Shown one piece after another: positions 61,255 to 64,000 of a stretch of DNA of 64,000 bases. How positions within the stretch are numbered: position 1 is the stretch's first letter; each line of letters starts with the position of its first letter. The stretch spans positions 1-64,000 of the forward strand of contig VXAU01003168.1 of NCBI GenBank assembly GCA_013399695.1. The letters run 5' to 3'. The stretch comes from Formicarius rufipectus. Taxonomy: Eukaryota > Chordata > Aves > Passeriformes > Formicariidae. A program made the position numbers and the translations under genes. The notes beneath the pieces were generated by a model that was not told the DNA's origin, did no database searches, and was given only the letters and a program-made list of their open reading frames with translations.

Positions 61255-61656
61255 AGAATTCTGACTTGGATGCTGGAAGTTTCTTGCAACCTTGCTGCTG
61301 AGACTTCTGCCGCAACAGCTGTGGTCCCCTTCACATGCACACTTTACTAGGAGATTCCATGGGGAGGAACATGCCTGCTGCCCACCCTTTCTGATCTCCA
61401 GCCCTGTTGATGACTTCAACAGTCAGAGCATATGTTTTTGGTTTTGAGTAAAGCCTGATACTGGATTTGTCACTGGAAGAGGCATTTGGATGGGGCACAC
61501 ATGCCTGTCAAGCAGACCAAAACTGATGTTACTGAGTGACCTCAGGTTTTTATGAAATAGGATTGTATTTTGTTTCAGCATAGCTCAGACTACAGTGATT
61601 AAAAGTCTTTATTGCTGCTTGGCTACAGATTGCTGTAAGGGTCTTCTGAAAATAAA
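61255..61656 (+). other. CAPN9: CAPN9 3'UTR and polyadenylation signal
   Basis: About 400 nt follow the stop. AATAAA at 61651-61656 lies before a GT-rich stretch, a normal cleavage context. Confidence 0.8.
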
Positions 61657-64000
61657 AGGTTGCATTAGACTTTGGTCAGTTTGGAATTTGTTTCCAGGCA
61701 TACTTTGTGGCTGCATAACAAGTACCCTGTTGTAGCCACATGAGTTTCAGTCTGGTTAGCTGTGTACAAGGGAAGACCAGAGAATGCACAGATGAAAACT
61801 CACCTTTGAACAGTTATGACAGAGATCCCTGCTCCAGGCTTCCTTAGAAGGATTCTTAAACTAAGGTTTGACATTCATCACAGATTTAATTTGGGGAAAA
61901 GTTATTGCATTTGACCTTTCCTTCTTCCTTCCTCTGCTAATAACAAAGTTTCCCTGCTTCACATTTTGCTCCATGGCCGGAGTGTGTCCCATAGGCTGAT
62001 CTCTGCAGAGTTGCACACAGCTTGTCTTCATTGTCAGAGCAACGCGTGGCCTCTGAGACACGGAACTCTTGCCTGGGCCATTTTCCTTCAGACAGTCCGA
62101 GACTGTGTCCCACACCAATCATGCTCCAGAAGAGAAACCATAATCATTTTAGATTAATTAAATGTACCCATTGGTAAGGTCTTGATCTCTGCAGCTATTG
62201 CTATTTTTCTTCTGTAACTTATGTGGTATTATTCATGTGATGTGGGTAGCCAGGGCTGACTTAAAAAATAACAGTAATAGCAACCAAGGACTTAAAAGGT
62301 CTTCATAGGATTTGTTTCCATGATTATCTTCATAACTTATGTCTATCTTATAATGAATCAACTGTCTGTATTTGTTTTCTAAAACCTTTCTTGCAGTGAA
62401 ACAGATGGCCGTAGACTAGCCTTACATTCCCTGCTGTCCAAGATTGCTGAGATAGACAGAGTTTTGTTTTCCCTACATTTAGACCTAATAAGCAATTCTG
62501 GAAGGAAAATCAGGCTTCAGGAAAAGTGAAGTTCAAACAATGAAAAAACATAGGGATCATGGTGTTTAAAATACCCTTCTTAAAATACCTTTCTTTTTTT
62601 CTAACACTTAAAATCTTGTAACTATGCAGAAAATACTCTGGAGCTAACTGGGAGCTGAGCAAAAGCTAATAGTTGCAGTATTTGATTAACCAAGGTCCTC
62701 AGCCCAATGAGGTATATTCATCTTCAGACGTGCTGATTGCAGGCCCTTTTAGCAGTGCCAGAGGCAGTTGTCTAAATCTGTGAAAGTTTGGATCAAAATC
62801 TAGACTGTCCTATAAACATTCAGCCATATACTTGAAACAAAAAATGACAGTTCCTTAACTGGTTCATCGTGCAAGCTTAGATGTGGGTACAAATTTGTTG
62901 TAATATAGCATCGTTCACAGGTTATGCAGAAAAAAAGAGCTGTCTCAATACCTGGTATCACCAGTGTAGTTTTCTGTTCCTCTCTACAGAGCTGAAATTT
63001 TCTTGTAGAATCAGTATCGCTATAAGAAAGTGATAAACATTGAGGCAGGAGCCTTGAGCTGTAGGCAAATTTTTCCTCTGCATTTAAAAGAAAATTCATG
63101 CATTTAAGAAAAAAGACACACTGGAGAGCTTTATGTCCACTCTGAGAAGTTGACTGCTGACTTTATCACAAGGAACATGAGAGCTAGAGTCCTTTAGAAA
63201 TTGAGCCTCTTTCCTGGCCAGCCAGCTCTTGCCAGAGTGTCCTACTCCTCTGTGTAGGGCTTATGCAGCCCCCATAGCCACAGCAGTGTGCACATAAGGG
63301 AGTTAAGCACAATAAAACCTGTACATACAACCTGGCTGGCCCATGGCCTTTCAGAGTCTGTTGCAGCACAGTCCCTGTGCCACCACTACAGGCTGTAAGG
63401 ATATTATGGGTGCTCTATGCTGAAACCCTTGCTAACACCAAGACGAAGGACAGCAACTGCTCCCCCTTGTCCTATGTGCTAGACCATTTTCCTTCTGCAC
63501 TGGAGTGAGGCCCACCAACCTTAGAAGTAAGTGCTTGTGAAGATAGAGTGTTATATAATCCCTGGTAAGGTGGGGGTTTTTTGCCTGCTGTTGTACTGTT
63601 CGTGTGAGTGACTGGGTGGGTGAGCGAGAGCCTTGACTTCACAGCCCCATCAGAACATGATGGTCCTTCTCAGCACAGCACCCAGTGTTTGAGCAGGAGG
63701 GCAACTTAGTGCTCAGAAGTAAAAGTTTGGGTTTGACTTCTTTTTATTTAATCAAGGTTCTTGAACTTAGGGCTGGATCTTGCTGCCTTCTCTGATGTGA
63801 GGTGTAGATATATTTGGCTCTGTACCTTTATAGGAGCTGTGGCAGATCACTTACAGTGCTCTGAAATCTGTGTGAGTGGTGCATTCCCTAATGTGGTACA
63901 CACAGACCTTGTTAGCAAGAACTGGCTCATGCTGGGAAGGGCTGCCTGTCTGCTCATAGCAATATTAATGGGAACATGAGAGTAATTTGTCATAATTATA
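61657..64000. other. Intergenic region downstream of CAPN9
   Basis: This is non-coding DNA to the window end. In mammals the next gene is C1orf198 on the opposite strand, but I see no exon of it. Open frames of 60-99 codons here are unfamiliar. Confidence 0.7.

Noticed and set aside
1..64000. CRISPR array, operon, prophage or insertion sequence
   Set aside because: The window is spliced vertebrate DNA; no regular spaced repeats or bacterial gene layout is present.
61657..64000. Exons of C1orf198, the expected next gene
   Set aside because: No frame in this stretch reads a protein I recognise; the gene probably lies beyond the window.

Overview
This window is vertebrate nuclear DNA. Its long AT-rich introns, GT-AG splice sites, two CR1-type LINE fragments of the avian kind and three recognisable genes point to a bird. 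The angiotensin decapeptide read here has Asn at position 9, where chicken has Ser, so a non-galliform bird is likely. There is no bacterial, phage or CRISPR content.

Layout, left to right. (1) 651-8028, + strand: the last four coding exons and 3'UTR of COG2, a subunit of the conserved oligomeric Golgi complex. The first ~550 codons lie outside the window. (2) 8029-12163: intergenic DNA, holding a ~190 bp direct duplication and an unassigned region around 8160-8960. (3) 12164-19407, - strand: angiotensinogen (AGT). All four coding exons are present and join in frame to 465 codons. The signal peptide, angiotensin decapeptide and serpin body are readable. The non-coding first exon and promoter are not firmly placed. 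(4) 19408-34738: a 15 kb intergenic stretch with simple repeats, a short CpG-rich patch near 28.0 kb, one CR1 copy at 33.4-33.8 kb and a CpG-rich segment leading into the next gene. (5) 34739-61656, + strand: CAPN9 (calpain-9). All 20 coding exons are present and join without a frameshift to 690 codons plus stop, the same length as the human protein as I recall it. The catalytic Cys97, His254 and Asn278 and the EF-hand loops are intact. (6) 61657-64000: intergenic DNA with nothing recognised.

The order COG2(+) - AGT(-) - CAPN9(+) matches human 1q42.2, so this is an ordinary syntenic block. The three genes do not form a pathway: a Golgi tethering subunit, a secreted hormone precursor and a gut-enriched protease. 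COG2 and AGT converge; AGT and CAPN9 diverge from a shared 15 kb upstream region.

I found no new multigene system. The points most worth checking are the Asn9 angiotensin and its Leu-Phe renin site, a TAATTA cluster in CAPN9 intron 1, two or three unannotated repeat families, a pair of competing acceptors at CAPN9 exon 16, and two unassigned open frames. Exon borders were set by hand from splice signals, frame continuity and remembered human proteins; no alignment was run.
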